The notes under the pieces are model-generated. The model was not told the origin of the DNA, ran no database searches, and saw only the letters and a list, made by a program, of their open reading frames with translations. A program made the translations under genes and the position numbers. From Gammaproteobacteria bacterium (lineage in GTDB: Bacteria > Pseudomonadota > Gammaproteobacteria > Chromatiales > Chromatiaceae): a DNA stretch of 64,000 nucleotides. Of the stretch, positions 35,876-45,248 are shown piece by piece. Position 1 is the first letter of the stretch, and every line of letters begins with the position of its first letter. The DNA lies in NCBI GenBank assembly GCA_009929855.1, contig RZZN01000002.1, positions 1 to 64,000 on the forward strand, written 5' to 3'.

Positions 35876-37360
35876 ATGAAGCAATCCATCCAGTTGCGTC
35901 TCGGCCAGCATCTGACCATGACGCCTCAGCTCCAGCACGCCATTCGGCTGTTGCAGCTGTCTACCCTCGAGCTACAAAAAGAGATCCAAGAGGCGCTGGA
36001 GACCAACTTCATGTTGGAGGACGGCGAGGAGGCCGAGCGCGTCGCCGGTTCAGACTCCGAGCGCGGTGACACGAGCACGCCGCCGAGCGATGAATACGGT
36101 GCGCTTGCCGCCCCGCCCTCCGTCGACAGCGAGATCCATGCCGATTCCACCGAGATCCCCGATGAGCTCCCGGTGGATACCAGCTGGACCGACGTCTTCG
36201 ATGGCTATTCTCCAAGCCTCTCGTCCGGCTCGGACGACGGCGCCGATTTCGACCCCTTCGCCCATCAGAGTCGGCCCCAGACCCTGCTCGATCACCTGGC
36301 CTGGCAGTTGAACCTGTGCCGGCTGAGTGAGCGCGACACCATGATCGCGCAGGCGGTCATCGATTCGATCGACACCAATGGCTATCTGCGCGCCAGCTGC
36401 GAGGAGCTGCTGGCCACGATCGATGATCCGGCGGTCAGTGCCGAGGAAGTCGAGGCCGTCGTCCATCGCGTGCAGTCATTCGACCCGCCGGGTGTGGGCG
36501 CGCGCGATCTGTCTGAATGTCTGTTGATTCAGTTGCGACAGCTGCCGGTCGAGACACCCGGGCGCGAGGTGGCGATGGACATCTGTCGGCGCGGCTGCGA
36601 GCAACTCCCGAAGATGGAAGCCAGCGCGCTGGCGCGCCAGCTCAAGGAGACCGAAGAGCAGGTCAGGGTCGCCCTGGCGCTGATCCGTCGACTCAACCCG
36701 CGTCCGGGTGGTCTGGTTGCCGAGACCCCCGCCCCCTATGTCGTTCCGGATATCTTCGTGCGCAAGCGCGATGGGCGCTGGACGGTCGAGCTCAACTCTG
36801 ATCTGACCCCCAAGCTCAGGGTCAACGCCGACTACGCGCGCCTGATTCGCCGTGCCGACCAGAGTGCCGATGGTGTCGCCTTGCGCAGTCATCTGCAGGA
36901 GGCCCGCTGGCTCATCAAGAGCCTGGCGAGCCGCAACGAGACGGTTCTTCGGGTCGGGGCGAAGATCGTCGAGATGCAGCAGGAGTTCTTCGAGCATGGC
37001 GAGGAAGCCATGCGGCCCATGGTGCTGCGTGATATCGCCGAGGCACTGAATCTTCATGAATCAACGGTTTCTCGGGTCACAACACAGAAATACATGCACA
37101 CACCACGAGGAACCTTCGAGCTCAAGTATTTCTTTTCCTCTCACGTCAATACTGCGTCCGGAGGCGAATGTTCGTCGACGGCCATTCGCGCCCTGATTCG
37201 CAAGCTGATCGCGGGCGAGTCCGCGAGGAAACCACTCAGCGACAGCGTGATCGCCGCTGAGCTGGCCAGTCAGGGCATCAATGTCGCGCGCCGAACCGTC
37301 GCCAAATACCGCGAGGCCATGGGGGTTCCACCCTCGAACGAGCGCAAGCGTCTGAATTGA
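35876..37360 (+). CDS. rpoN: RNA polymerase sigma-54 factor
   Basis: MKQSIQLRLGQHLTMTPQLQHAIRLLQLSTLELQKEIQ...; C-terminal RpoN box ARRTVAKYREAMGVPPSNERKRL. Confidence 0.98.
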   Translation: MKQSIQLRLGQHLTMTPQLQHAIRLLQLSTLELQKEIQEALETNFMLEDGEEAERVAGSDSERGDTSTPPSDEYGALAAPPSVDSEIHADSTEIPDELPVDTSWTDVFDGYSPSLSSGSDDGADFDPFAHQSRPQTLLDHLAWQLNLCRLSERDTMIAQAVIDSIDTNGYLRASCEELLATIDDPAVSAEEVEAVVHRVQSFDPPGVGARDLSECLLIQLRQLPVETPGREVAMDICRRGCEQLPKMEASALARQLKETEEQVRVALALIRRLNPRPGGLVAETPAPYVVPDIFVRKRDGRWTVELNSDLTPKLRVNADYARLIRRADQSADGVALRSHLQEARWLIKSLASRNETVLRVGAKIVEMQQEFFEHGEEAMRPMVLRDIAEALNLHESTVSRVTTQKYMHTPRGTFELKYFFSSHVNTASGGECSSTAIRALIRKLIAGESARKPLSDSVIAAELASQGINVARRTVAKYREAMGVPPSNERKRLN

Positions 37361-37391
37361 TCAGGACGCTTGAATCTTTAGGAGTCACAAG

Positions 37392-37727
37392 ATGCAGATC
37401 AATCTGACAGGTCATCAAATCGACGTCACCGATGCGCTGAAGGGCTATGTCGACACCAAGTTCGAGCGCCTTTCACGCCACTTCGATCATGTCATCAATG
37501 CCCATGTCGTCCTCAGCGTCGAGAAGCTCGCCCAAAAGGCCGAAGCGACACTCTATGTCAATGGCGGCAAGATCTTTGCCGATTCCTCTCACGAAGACAT
37601 GTATGCGGCGATCGACGCCTTGATCGATAAGCTCGATCGTCAGGTCCTGCGCTACAAAGAGAAGCGCAACAGTCATCGGACCACGGCCACCAAGGGACTG
37701 GAGGCCGACACCTCGGGCGAGGCGTAG
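37392..37727 (+). CDS. hpf: Ribosome hibernation promoting factor (short HPF)
   Basis: MQINLTGHQIDVTDALKGYVDTKFERLSRHFDHVINAHVVLSVEK. Confidence 0.95.
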   Translation: MQINLTGHQIDVTDALKGYVDTKFERLSRHFDHVINAHVVLSVEKLAQKAEATLYVNGGKIFADSSHEDMYAAIDALIDKLDRQVLRYKEKRNSHRTTATKGLEADTSGEA

Positions 37728-37929
37728 GCCGGCACCAGCGTCGGGGGCGTCCTGGACCCTGGCCCGGTCGCCCCGGCGATGCTCGGGGCACGTCGCGTCG
37801 GAGCGGCTCGACGTGCCACTCAGCCTGAATGCTCGTGACCATGAGAAGATTCCAGCACCCGCCTGAGTCGCGCGGGTATCGATCGACAACCCAGTCGCGG
37901 TCGTCTTTGGCCGCGAGGATCGGGAGCCC

Positions 37930-38385
37930 ATGCCGATGCTCAACCCAGATCTGATCACCGAGGCCCGGATCGGCCACGGGCGCGAGATCGCGAGTAAGAA
38001 GCGTCTGCTCGAAACACTCGCCGAGCTACTCGCCAAGGATCAGCCGCATCTCAGCACCGAAATGGTGTTCGAGCGTTTATTGGAGCGCGAGCGTCTTGGC
38101 AGCACCGGCCTCGGCCATGGCGTGGCCCTGCCGCACGCTCGGCTCAAGGAGCTCTCCCAGGTGTTGGGGGCCTTCGTACAAACGGTGCACGGCGTCGATT
38201 ATGACGCCTCCGACCATGAGCCAGTCGACCTTGCCTTCGCGCTCCTGGTGCCGGAGACCGCGACGGAGGAGCACTTGCAGCTGCTGGCCTATCTCGCTGG
38301 CCGCTTCAGCGAGCCGGCAACCCGGGCGCGACTGCGCGAGGCGGGCTCGGCAGCCGAGATCCTCGCGCTCCTGACGGCGCGCTAG
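37930..38385 (+). CDS. ptsN: PTS IIA-like nitrogen regulatory protein
   Basis: LLAKDQPHLSTEMVFERLLERERLGSTGLGHGVALPHARLKEL; active-site His in GVALPHARL. Confidence 0.94.
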   Translation: MPMLNPDLITEARIGHGREIASKKRLLETLAELLAKDQPHLSTEMVFERLLERERLGSTGLGHGVALPHARLKELSQVLGAFVQTVHGVDYDASDHEPVDLAFALLVPETATEEHLQLLAYLAGRFSEPATRARLREAGSAAEILALLTAR

Positions 38386-38392
38386 AGTCGAG

Positions 38393-39367
38393 GTGAGCGC
38401 GACGATGATCGAGAGTCTGCAGGCCCTGATCGCGCAGACTGGTCCGCGGCTCAAGCTGAGCTGGCTGACACCAGAGCCCAGCAATCCGCGCGCATTGCGT
38501 GGCGATGCACCGGGCGACTCAGGGTGCTCACTCATCGGCACGCTCAATTGCATCCATCCCAATCGACTCCAGGTGATCGGGCATGCCGAGCGGGCCTATC
38601 TCGCTGACCTAGGGCGCACCGCCTATGCCGAGACGATCGACAAGCTGTTCGCTGATCAGCCGACCGCCGTCATCTTCTCAGACGGGATCCAGCCCGAGCC
38701 TGCCGTGGTGCGGGCCGCCGAGCTGAGCCAGATCCCACTGCTGGGCTCGACCCTCGGCGACGAGGAGTTGATCAACCATCTGCGCTACTTTCTCACCCAT
38801 GCCTTGGCGGAGCGGCGGACGTTGCATGGTGTCTTCATCGAGGTCCTGGGCATGGGGGTGCTCCTGGTGGGTGATCCGGCCGTCGGCAAGAGCGAGCTCG
38901 CGCTCGACCTGGTCGCCCGCGGTCATCCGTTGATCGCCGATGACGCACCGAGGTTCGCGCGCATCGCGCCGGAGATCTTGGAGGGAACCTGCCCCGAGGC
39001 GCTGCGCGATTTTCTCGAGGTGCGTGGCCTGGGAATCCTCAACATCCGCGCCATGTTCGGCGAAGGTGCGGTCTTGCGCAGCAAGACCCTGAACCTGATC
39101 ATCGATCTCCAGCCGCTCGATCAGCAGCAGCTGGAGTGTATCGATCGGCTCAGCGGCAGCCTCTCGGCCAGCAATATCCTTGGGGTTACTGTTCCCAAGG
39201 TGACCATGCCGGTCGCGCCAGGACGCAATCTCGCGATCCTGGTCGAGGCTGCGGTGCGGCATCAGATCCTGCGGATCCGCGGCTATGATGCCGGGGTCGA
39301 CTTCATCGATCGTCAGGCGCGCGCCATCAGCCTCGATCGACCCGGCCCACCAGGGTCATCCTCATGA
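38393..39367 (+). CDS. hprK: HPr kinase/phosphorylase
   Basis: GMGVLLVGDPAVGKSELALDLVARGHPLIADDAP and EVRGLGILNIRAMFG signature; GTG start at 38393 or ATG at 38405. Confidence 0.94.
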   Translation: MSATMIESLQALIAQTGPRLKLSWLTPEPSNPRALRGDAPGDSGCSLIGTLNCIHPNRLQVIGHAERAYLADLGRTAYAETIDKLFADQPTAVIFSDGIQPEPAVVRAAELSQIPLLGSTLGDEELINHLRYFLTHALAERRTLHGVFIEVLGMGVLLVGDPAVGKSELALDLVARGHPLIADDAPRFARIAPEILEGTCPEALRDFLEVRGLGILNIRAMFGEGAVLRSKTLNLIIDLQPLDQQQLECIDRLSGSLSASNILGVTVPKVTMPVAPGRNLAILVEAAVRHQILRIRGYDAGVDFIDRQARAISLDRPGPPGSSS

Positions 39368-40275
39368 GCATACCCAACACCTCGACCAGCGTGGTCGATG
39401 GACACGCGGCGAAGCCTATGCGCCTGATCATCCTGAGCGGACTCTCGGGCTCGGGCAAGAGCGTGGCACTCCATACCCTGGAGGATCTCGGGTTCTATTG
39501 CATCGACAATCTGCCGCTCTTCCTGCTCGAGAGTCTCGCGCTCGGTCTGCATGAGGGACTCGGTGATGTGTTTCGATACACGGCCGTTGGTGTCGATGCG
39601 CGCACCTGTCCAGCTGAGCTGTCGCACCTGCCCGAGCTGATTCAGTCGGCGCGCGCGCGCGGGATCGATTGTCAGATGCTCTTTCTCGACGCCCAGACCG
39701 ACACCTTGATCCGACGCTTCAGCGAGACACGGCGCAAGCATCCGCTGACTCGGGGCGATCATTCTCTGGCGGAGGCGATCCAACTCGAGCGCGAGCTGCT
39801 GGCGCCCATCCAACACTGCGCTGATCTACGGATCGATACCACTCAGACCAACATCCATGAGCTGCGTGACCTCGTACGCAGTCGACTGGTCGAGAGCGTT
39901 TCAGCCAAGGCATTGATCCTTTTGCAGTCTTTTGGCTTCAAACATGGCGTCCCACATGATGTCGACTTCGTCTTCGACCTGCGCTGCCTGCCCAATCCGC
40001 ATTGGCAGCCAGCGCTCAGGGCGCTGACCGGCCGTGACCAGGCCGTGATCGATTTTCTCGATGCCAGTCCGCAGCTCGCGCGCATGCGCGATGACCTGGA
40101 GCGCTTCTTCGATCACTGGATCCCCTGCTTCGAGACCGATGGGCGAAGCTATCTCACCATCGCCGTCGGTTGCACCGGGGGACAACATCGCTCGGTCTAC
40201 ATGGCCGAGGCACTGCGCCGTCAATTCGAGCGACAAGGCCATCGGGTCATGGTCCGGCATCGGGAGCTGCCTTGA
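39364..40275 (+). CDS. rapZ: RNase adapter protein RapZ
   Basis: RLIILSGLSGSGKSVALHTLEDLGFYCIDNLPLFLLESL...VGCTGGQHRSVYMAE. Confidence 0.96.
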   Translation: MSIPNTSTSVVDGHAAKPMRLIILSGLSGSGKSVALHTLEDLGFYCIDNLPLFLLESLALGLHEGLGDVFRYTAVGVDARTCPAELSHLPELIQSARARGIDCQMLFLDAQTDTLIRRFSETRRKHPLTRGDHSLAEAIQLERELLAPIQHCADLRIDTTQTNIHELRDLVRSRLVESVSAKALILLQSFGFKHGVPHDVDFVFDLRCLPNPHWQPALRALTGRDQAVIDFLDASPQLARMRDDLERFFDHWIPCFETDGRSYLTIAVGCTGGQHRSVYMAEALRRQFERQGHRVMVRHRELP

Positions 40276-40679
40276 GCGTTGGGATCCTACTGATCACCCA
40301 TGTGCCGCTGGGCAATGATCTGGTGCGGATCGCGAGCCGAGTCCTTGGCGCGTGCCCGCCCGGCGTGGAGGCGATGGAGGTGATCAACGACGTGCCCTGT
40401 GATCGGCTGATCAGGGATGCCGGGGCGCGCTTGGAGCGGCTCGATACGGGTGACGGTGTCTTGATCCTCACCGATCTCTACGGGTCGACCCCGGCGAATG
40501 TCGCCGTCGCCATGCTCGCTGGACACGCGCGGGTACGGGTCGTCGCGGGCGTGAATCTACCCATGGTCCTGCGTGCCTTGAACTATGCCGGCCTTGACCT
40601 GGACGCGGTTGCCGAGAAGGCCGTCCAGGGTGGGCGCAGCGGTGTGCTCATGTGCGCCCCACGCGATGAGGAGTCATGA
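40272..40679 (+). CDS. PTS mannose-type EIIA component
   Basis: TTG start overlapping the rapZ stop; SVGILLITHVPLGNDLVRIASRVLG...GDGVLILTDLYGSTPANVA. Confidence 0.9.
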   Translation: MSVGILLITHVPLGNDLVRIASRVLGACPPGVEAMEVINDVPCDRLIRDAGARLERLDTGDGVLILTDLYGSTPANVAVAMLAGHARVRVVAGVNLPMVLRALNYAGLDLDAVAEKAVQGGRSGVLMCAPRDEES

Positions 40680-40945
40680 TTCGCAAAGAGCTGGAGATCA
40701 TCAACAAGCTTGGCCTGCATGCGCGAGCCGCGGCCAAGCTGGTGCAATGCGCGAGCCGTTTCACGAGCCACATCGAGGTCGAGCGCCGCGGTCAGCGCGT
40801 CAACGGCAAGAGCATCATGGGGATCATGATGCTCGCCGCCAGCCAGGGCAGCCGGATCACGGTCGAGGCCCTGGGTGAGGACGAGGAGGCCGCGATGGTG
40901 GCGCTCGAGTCACTGATCGCGGCACGCTTCGGGGAGCCTGAATGA
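40676..40945 (+). CDS. HPr family phosphocarrier protein
   Basis: KLGLHARAAAKLVQCASRF (His site) and VNGKSIMGIMMLAASQG (Ser site). Confidence 0.95.
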   Translation: MIRKELEIINKLGLHARAAAKLVQCASRFTSHIEVERRGQRVNGKSIMGIMMLAASQGSRITVEALGEDEEAAMVALESLIAARFGEPE

Positions 40946-42690
40946 CCATCGCCTTTCAGGGTATCGGCATCACGACCAGTCGCTCGCTCGCGCTCGGCAC
41001 GGCATTCGTCGATGCCCAGGGGCAGGGACGGCGTGGCAAGCCGATGACCCTGATCGGCGCCGATCAGGTCGTCGCCGAGATCGCGCGACTCGATGCGGCA
41101 GTCGCCGCGGCACGCCAGGCCCTGCGGGCATTGCGTGAACAGATCCCGTCTCATACGCCGGTGAACATCGCCGACTTCATCGACACCCATCTACTCATGC
41201 TCGAGGATGCGGCCCTGATCGATGAGGTCCGGCGCATCGTCACCGAACAGCTCTGCGATGCCGAGTGGGCGTTGCAGTTGCAGCGCGATGCATTGGTCCA
41301 GCTCTTCGACGAGATGGACGACCCTTATCTGCGCACCCGGCGCGACGATGTCGAGCATGTCGTCGAACAGATTCTGCGTTTTCTGCAGGGTGATCTGCCC
41401 CCTCCGGATCTCGCGCGGCCCGATCTGACAGGGCGTGTCGTGGTCGCGCGTGATCTTGCTCCAGCGGATGTCATCCTGCTGCATCATCGCGGCGCCGTTG
41501 CCTTCGTCACCGAGCAGGGTGGCCCCATCTCCCATACGGCCATCCTGGCGCGCAGTCTCGGCGTGCCAGCCGTCATGGGCGTGCATCATATCACCCGCTA
41601 TCTCCGCCAGGATGAGCTGATCCTGGTGGACGGCGAGACCGGCACCGTGCTGGCCGATGTCGACTGGCTCACCCTGGCGCATTTCCGGACTCGGCTGCGC
41701 GCGATCGAGGCTCGTCAGCAGGGGCTACGGGCATTGCTCACGCGGCCATCGGTCACCCGTGATGGGGTGGCGATCAGTCTGCTGGCCAATGTCGAGCTGC
41801 CCGAGGACTTGGCCCTGGCGCACGCCAATGGGGCCTGTGGGGTCGGACTCTTTCGCACCGAATTCCTTTACATGAATCGGCCGGACCTGCCTGATGAGGA
41901 GGAGCATCTGGCCACCTACGCGGAGATGATCCGCGCGCTCGCTGGGCGTCCCATCACGATCCGCACACTCGATCTGGGAACCGACAAGCGTTTGGATGTC
42001 GACGGTGAGTTGGGTGTCCGATTCTCCAATCCGGCGCTCGGATTGCGCGCGATTCGGCTCTGCTTGAAGGAGCCTGATCTGTTTCGCCCGCAGCTGCGGG
42101 CGATCCTGCGCGCCTCCGCACTCGGTCCAGTGCGCTTGATGCTGCCGCTGGTCACCAATGTCCATGAGGTCGAGGTCGTCCTCGCACTGATCGAGCAGCT
42201 CAAGCAGCAGCTTGCGCGCGAGGGGCTGCAGTATGACCCGCGGCTTCCGGTCGGGGCCATGATCGAGGTGCCGGCGGCCGCGCTCGACGCCCGCGCGCTT
42301 GCCGCGCGCCTGGACTTTCTCTCCATCGGCACCAATGACCTGATCCAGTATGCACTGGCGGTCGATCGTCTCGACGACGCCGTCAACGACCTCTATGACC
42401 CGCTTCATCCGGCCGTGCTGCGGCTGATCCGCATGACCATCCGGGCCGCCCGCGGTCTGCGCCGGCCGGTGAGCATGTGTGGTGAGATGGCGGGTGATCC
42501 CCGCTACACGCGTCTGTTGCTCGGTATCGGATTGCGTGAATTCAGCATGCAGCCAGGCGCGATCCTGGACGTCAAGGAGGTCGTTCTCGGCGCCGACTCG
42601 GTCGCGCTCGCGCGTCAGAGTGCCCGTCTCTTCGCTCAACTCGACCACACGGATCCGCGTCTGCTCATCGAGACGCTCAACCGGGTCTAG
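40942..42690 (+). CDS. ptsI: Phosphoenolpyruvate--protein phosphotransferase (Enzyme I, no GAF domain)
   Basis: 582 aa; GGPISHTAILARSLGVPAVMGVHH phospho-His motif, C-terminal PEP-binding domain (FLSIGTNDLIQYALAVDR). Confidence 0.95.
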   Translation: MTIAFQGIGITTSRSLALGTAFVDAQGQGRRGKPMTLIGADQVVAEIARLDAAVAAARQALRALREQIPSHTPVNIADFIDTHLLMLEDAALIDEVRRIVTEQLCDAEWALQLQRDALVQLFDEMDDPYLRTRRDDVEHVVEQILRFLQGDLPPPDLARPDLTGRVVVARDLAPADVILLHHRGAVAFVTEQGGPISHTAILARSLGVPAVMGVHHITRYLRQDELILVDGETGTVLADVDWLTLAHFRTRLRAIEARQQGLRALLTRPSVTRDGVAISLLANVELPEDLALAHANGACGVGLFRTEFLYMNRPDLPDEEEHLATYAEMIRALAGRPITIRTLDLGTDKRLDVDGELGVRFSNPALGLRAIRLCLKEPDLFRPQLRAILRASALGPVRLMLPLVTNVHEVEVVLALIEQLKQQLAREGLQYDPRLPVGAMIEVPAAALDARALAARLDFLSIGTNDLIQYALAVDRLDDAVNDLYDPLHPAVLRLIRMTIRAARGLRRPVSMCGEMAGDPRYTRLLLGIGLREFSMQPGAILDVKEVVLGADSVALARQSARLFAQLDHTDPRLLIETLNRV

Positions 42691-43070
42691 TCTACGCGGG
42701 CGCTCGTGGACGCCATCCCGCGGGTCGGTGGATCCAGCGAGGACACCAGACCGTTGCGCTCCAGGATCGCATGAACCTTTCGCGCCGTTCGCGCCAACCG
42801 CGCCAGATCAGCGAGCGTGGGACGCTCGCCATGGTCGAGACGCCCCTCCCAATCGGCCAACTCGGTCTCGAGAAAGCTCATCAGTTTGTACGAGCATCCC
42901 TCGCACCCGCCCAGACAGATCTGCGCGAGCGGCGCCTCGAAAGGGATCGCCGCCCGAACCTGTTCGATCAGCAGACGCAGCGCCGTGCGGGTGTCGGGCT
43001 TCCTCCCGGTCGCGGCGGCTTGGCCGCCGTCGGCCGGGTCCGTGCCAGCGGGCGTGGGCGTGTGGGGCAT
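42687..43070 (-). CDS. Small uncharacterised protein with C-x3-C-x2-C motif
   Basis: 127 aa; ICLGGCEGCSYKLMSFLETELADWEGRLDHGERPTLADLARLARTARKVHAILERNGLV; same strand and just downstream of the MBL-fold gene. Confidence 0.65.
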   Translation of the reverse strand: MPHTPTPAGTDPADGGQAAATGRKPDTRTALRLLIEQVRAAIPFEAPLAQICLGGCEGCSYKLMSFLETELADWEGRLDHGERPTLADLARLARTARKVHAILERNGLVSSLDPPTRGMASTSARVD

Positions 43071-43091
43071 GCGCGCTGCGGGGACACCGAC

Positions 43092-44054
43092 TCAGCGGTG
43101 TTTCGCACGACGCTTCAGCCAAACCTCCAGACCCTGGGCATTGAGATCGGTGTCCAGGCTCAAGAGCTCGGCGATCGTCGCGTCGGCGAGGGTGACCCCG
43201 TGGGCGCGTGCGCGGGCGAGCAGATAGGCCCCCACCGCGCTCTTGATCCGGGTCTCGCGCTCAGACTCCTCACGCCCTTCCTCGGCCAGTGCGATCCCGG
43301 CCAGTGCGCGGATGCTCTCGGCCAGACCCTCCACCAGCCTGTCCGGATCCTGAACGGCCCCATAATGGGTGAGATACATCACTCGCGGCGCCGCGGCCAT
43401 GAGCTTGTCCAGGCTGGCCAACCAGGTATCGGGATCGAAGGCGACCGGCGTGGTCGGGGCGAACAGCCAGGGTCCAGCCGCGGTATCGAATTCGCGGTAC
43501 GAGATGCCGAAGGTGTCGCCGGTGAAGAACCCCTGGCTCCACTCATCATGGATGCAGCCATGGTGATTGGCATGACCGGGCGTGTCGACGAAGCGCAGGG
43601 GTCGTCCGGCCAGATCGAAGGTCTCACCGTCGCGCGCCTCGATCACGCGCGCTTGCGGGATCGGCAAGGGGGCGCCGAACAAGCGTGCGAATCCCTCCTC
43701 GCCGTAGACCTGGGTGGAGCCGGCGATCAAGCGATCCGGTTCGATCAAATGGGTCGCGCCCTTGGGGTGGGTCACGAGACGGGCATTCGGACACGCGGCC
43801 ATGAGATGCCCGGCCCCCCCGCCATGATCGAGATGGACATGTGTCGGGATCACATAATCGACATGCGCCGGGGTGAGTCCGAGATCGGCGATCACCCCCA
43901 ATAGACCTGGGACGGAGTTGGCGGCACCAGTGTCGACGAAGGCGAGTCGGTCTTGCGAGCGCACCAGATAGCAGGCGGCGAGGCCGTGGCGATAGAGGCC
44001 GGTCTCGATGCAATAGAGACCTTCGTCGATCTGTTCATAGGGGGCAATGGTCAT
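43092..44054 (-). CDS. MBL-fold metallo-hydrolase
   Basis: VIPTHVHLDHGGGAGHLMAACPNARLVTHPKGATHLI (HxHxDH) and VDTPGHANHHGCIHDEWSQGFFTGDTFG. Confidence 0.9.
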   Translation of the reverse strand: MTIAPYEQIDEGLYCIETGLYRHGLAACYLVRSQDRLAFVDTGAANSVPGLLGVIADLGLTPAHVDYVIPTHVHLDHGGGAGHLMAACPNARLVTHPKGATHLIEPDRLIAGSTQVYGEEGFARLFGAPLPIPQARVIEARDGETFDLAGRPLRFVDTPGHANHHGCIHDEWSQGFFTGDTFGISYREFDTAAGPWLFAPTTPVAFDPDTWLASLDKLMAAAPRVMYLTHYGAVQDPDRLVEGLAESIRALAGIALAEEGREESERETRIKSAVGAYLLARARAHGVTLADATIAELLSLDTDLNAQGLEVWLKRRAKHR

Positions 44055-44380
44055 GGACGCTCCGGTGCTGATGCGCTGACTGCTGATCAGCCGTGAGTCT
44101 AAACCAAGTCACCAGTCGATGCAGCGGGGTCGGCCTGCTGGCTGAGGCGCCTTGTTGCCCACTGCGCCATGCGATCGATTGGCCTGGAGCGCGGTCGAAC
44201 CGGGGATGGCCCCGGGCGTCCATTGGAAACCATCGATGGGTCAATGACATGACTTGCGCTGCCTGCTGATCGCTTTAGAATCGGTAGCGGTGGCGGATGG
44301 TCGCCCCAGCGCTCCAGTCGCTGATGGACTGGTGTCGACACGCAGACATCACACGATCATAAGACCTTGGAGGATTTGGG

Positions 44381-45166
44381 ATGGAGATGAACGCAAGCAC
44401 CGATCAACCGCGTCAGGCCGATCCGCGCGTGAGCAAGATCACCTTGGATCATCCCTGGCAATGGCTTGCCAAGGGTTGGCGGGATATCAAGACAGCGCCG
44501 TTCTACAGTCTGCGCTATGGCACCATCATCGTGCTACTGAGTGGTCTGATCATCTTGCTGGCCGTGCTCGGCCGTCTGACCTTTCTGATCCCCTTCTTCA
44601 CCGCAGGGTTCTTTCTGATGGCCCCGCTGCTGGCGATCGGGCTCTATCAGATGAGTGCCCATCTGGAGCGTGGTGAACCGGTCGATCACTGCCAGGCACT
44701 CGAGGCATTCAAGCGCAATCAGGGGCAGTTGGGGGTCGCCACTGGCTTTCTCTTCATGACGATGCAGCTCTGGATCCTGGCATCCGTCTTCCTCTTCATC
44801 ATGCTGTTCAACGAGCCCTTCCCGCCCTTCTCGCGCTTCATCCCGGTGGTCATCCTCTCCGGCGAGCACACCACCCTGCTCCTGGCGATCATCCTGGTTG
44901 GCGCATTCTTCGCCGCCGCGGCCTTCTGCATCAGCGCCATCACGGTCCCGATGCTGATCGATCGACCCATCGACGGCTTCACGGCCATGCGCACCAGTGT
45001 CCGCGCCGTGCTGCACAATTGGATCCCCATGCTGCTCTGGGCCATGCTGTTGGTCGTCATTGTCGGTGCGGGTCTCTTGACCTTCTACATCGGTCTCTTC
45101 ATCGCCGTCCCACTGGTCGGTCATGCGACCTGGTATGCCTATCGTGACCTGATCCCACGCGATTGA
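44381..45166 (+). CDS. DUF2189 family membrane protein
   Basis: Multi-TM protein with LDHPWQWLAKGWRDIKTAPFYSLRYGTIIVLLSGLIILL... typical of DUF2189. Confidence 0.82.
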   Translation: MEMNASTDQPRQADPRVSKITLDHPWQWLAKGWRDIKTAPFYSLRYGTIIVLLSGLIILLAVLGRLTFLIPFFTAGFFLMAPLLAIGLYQMSAHLERGEPVDHCQALEAFKRNQGQLGVATGFLFMTMQLWILASVFLFIMLFNEPFPPFSRFIPVVILSGEHTTLLLAIILVGAFFAAAAFCISAITVPMLIDRPIDGFTAMRTSVRAVLHNWIPMLLWAMLLVVIVGAGLLTFYIGLFIAVPLVGHATWYAYRDLIPRD

Positions 45167-45248
45167 GCGCGCGGCTGGGCGGTCCCGCGTGGCGCGGGAC
45201 CGCGTCGCCGCTCGATCAAGTGATCGCAGTGGATGGTCCTCGATCCCC

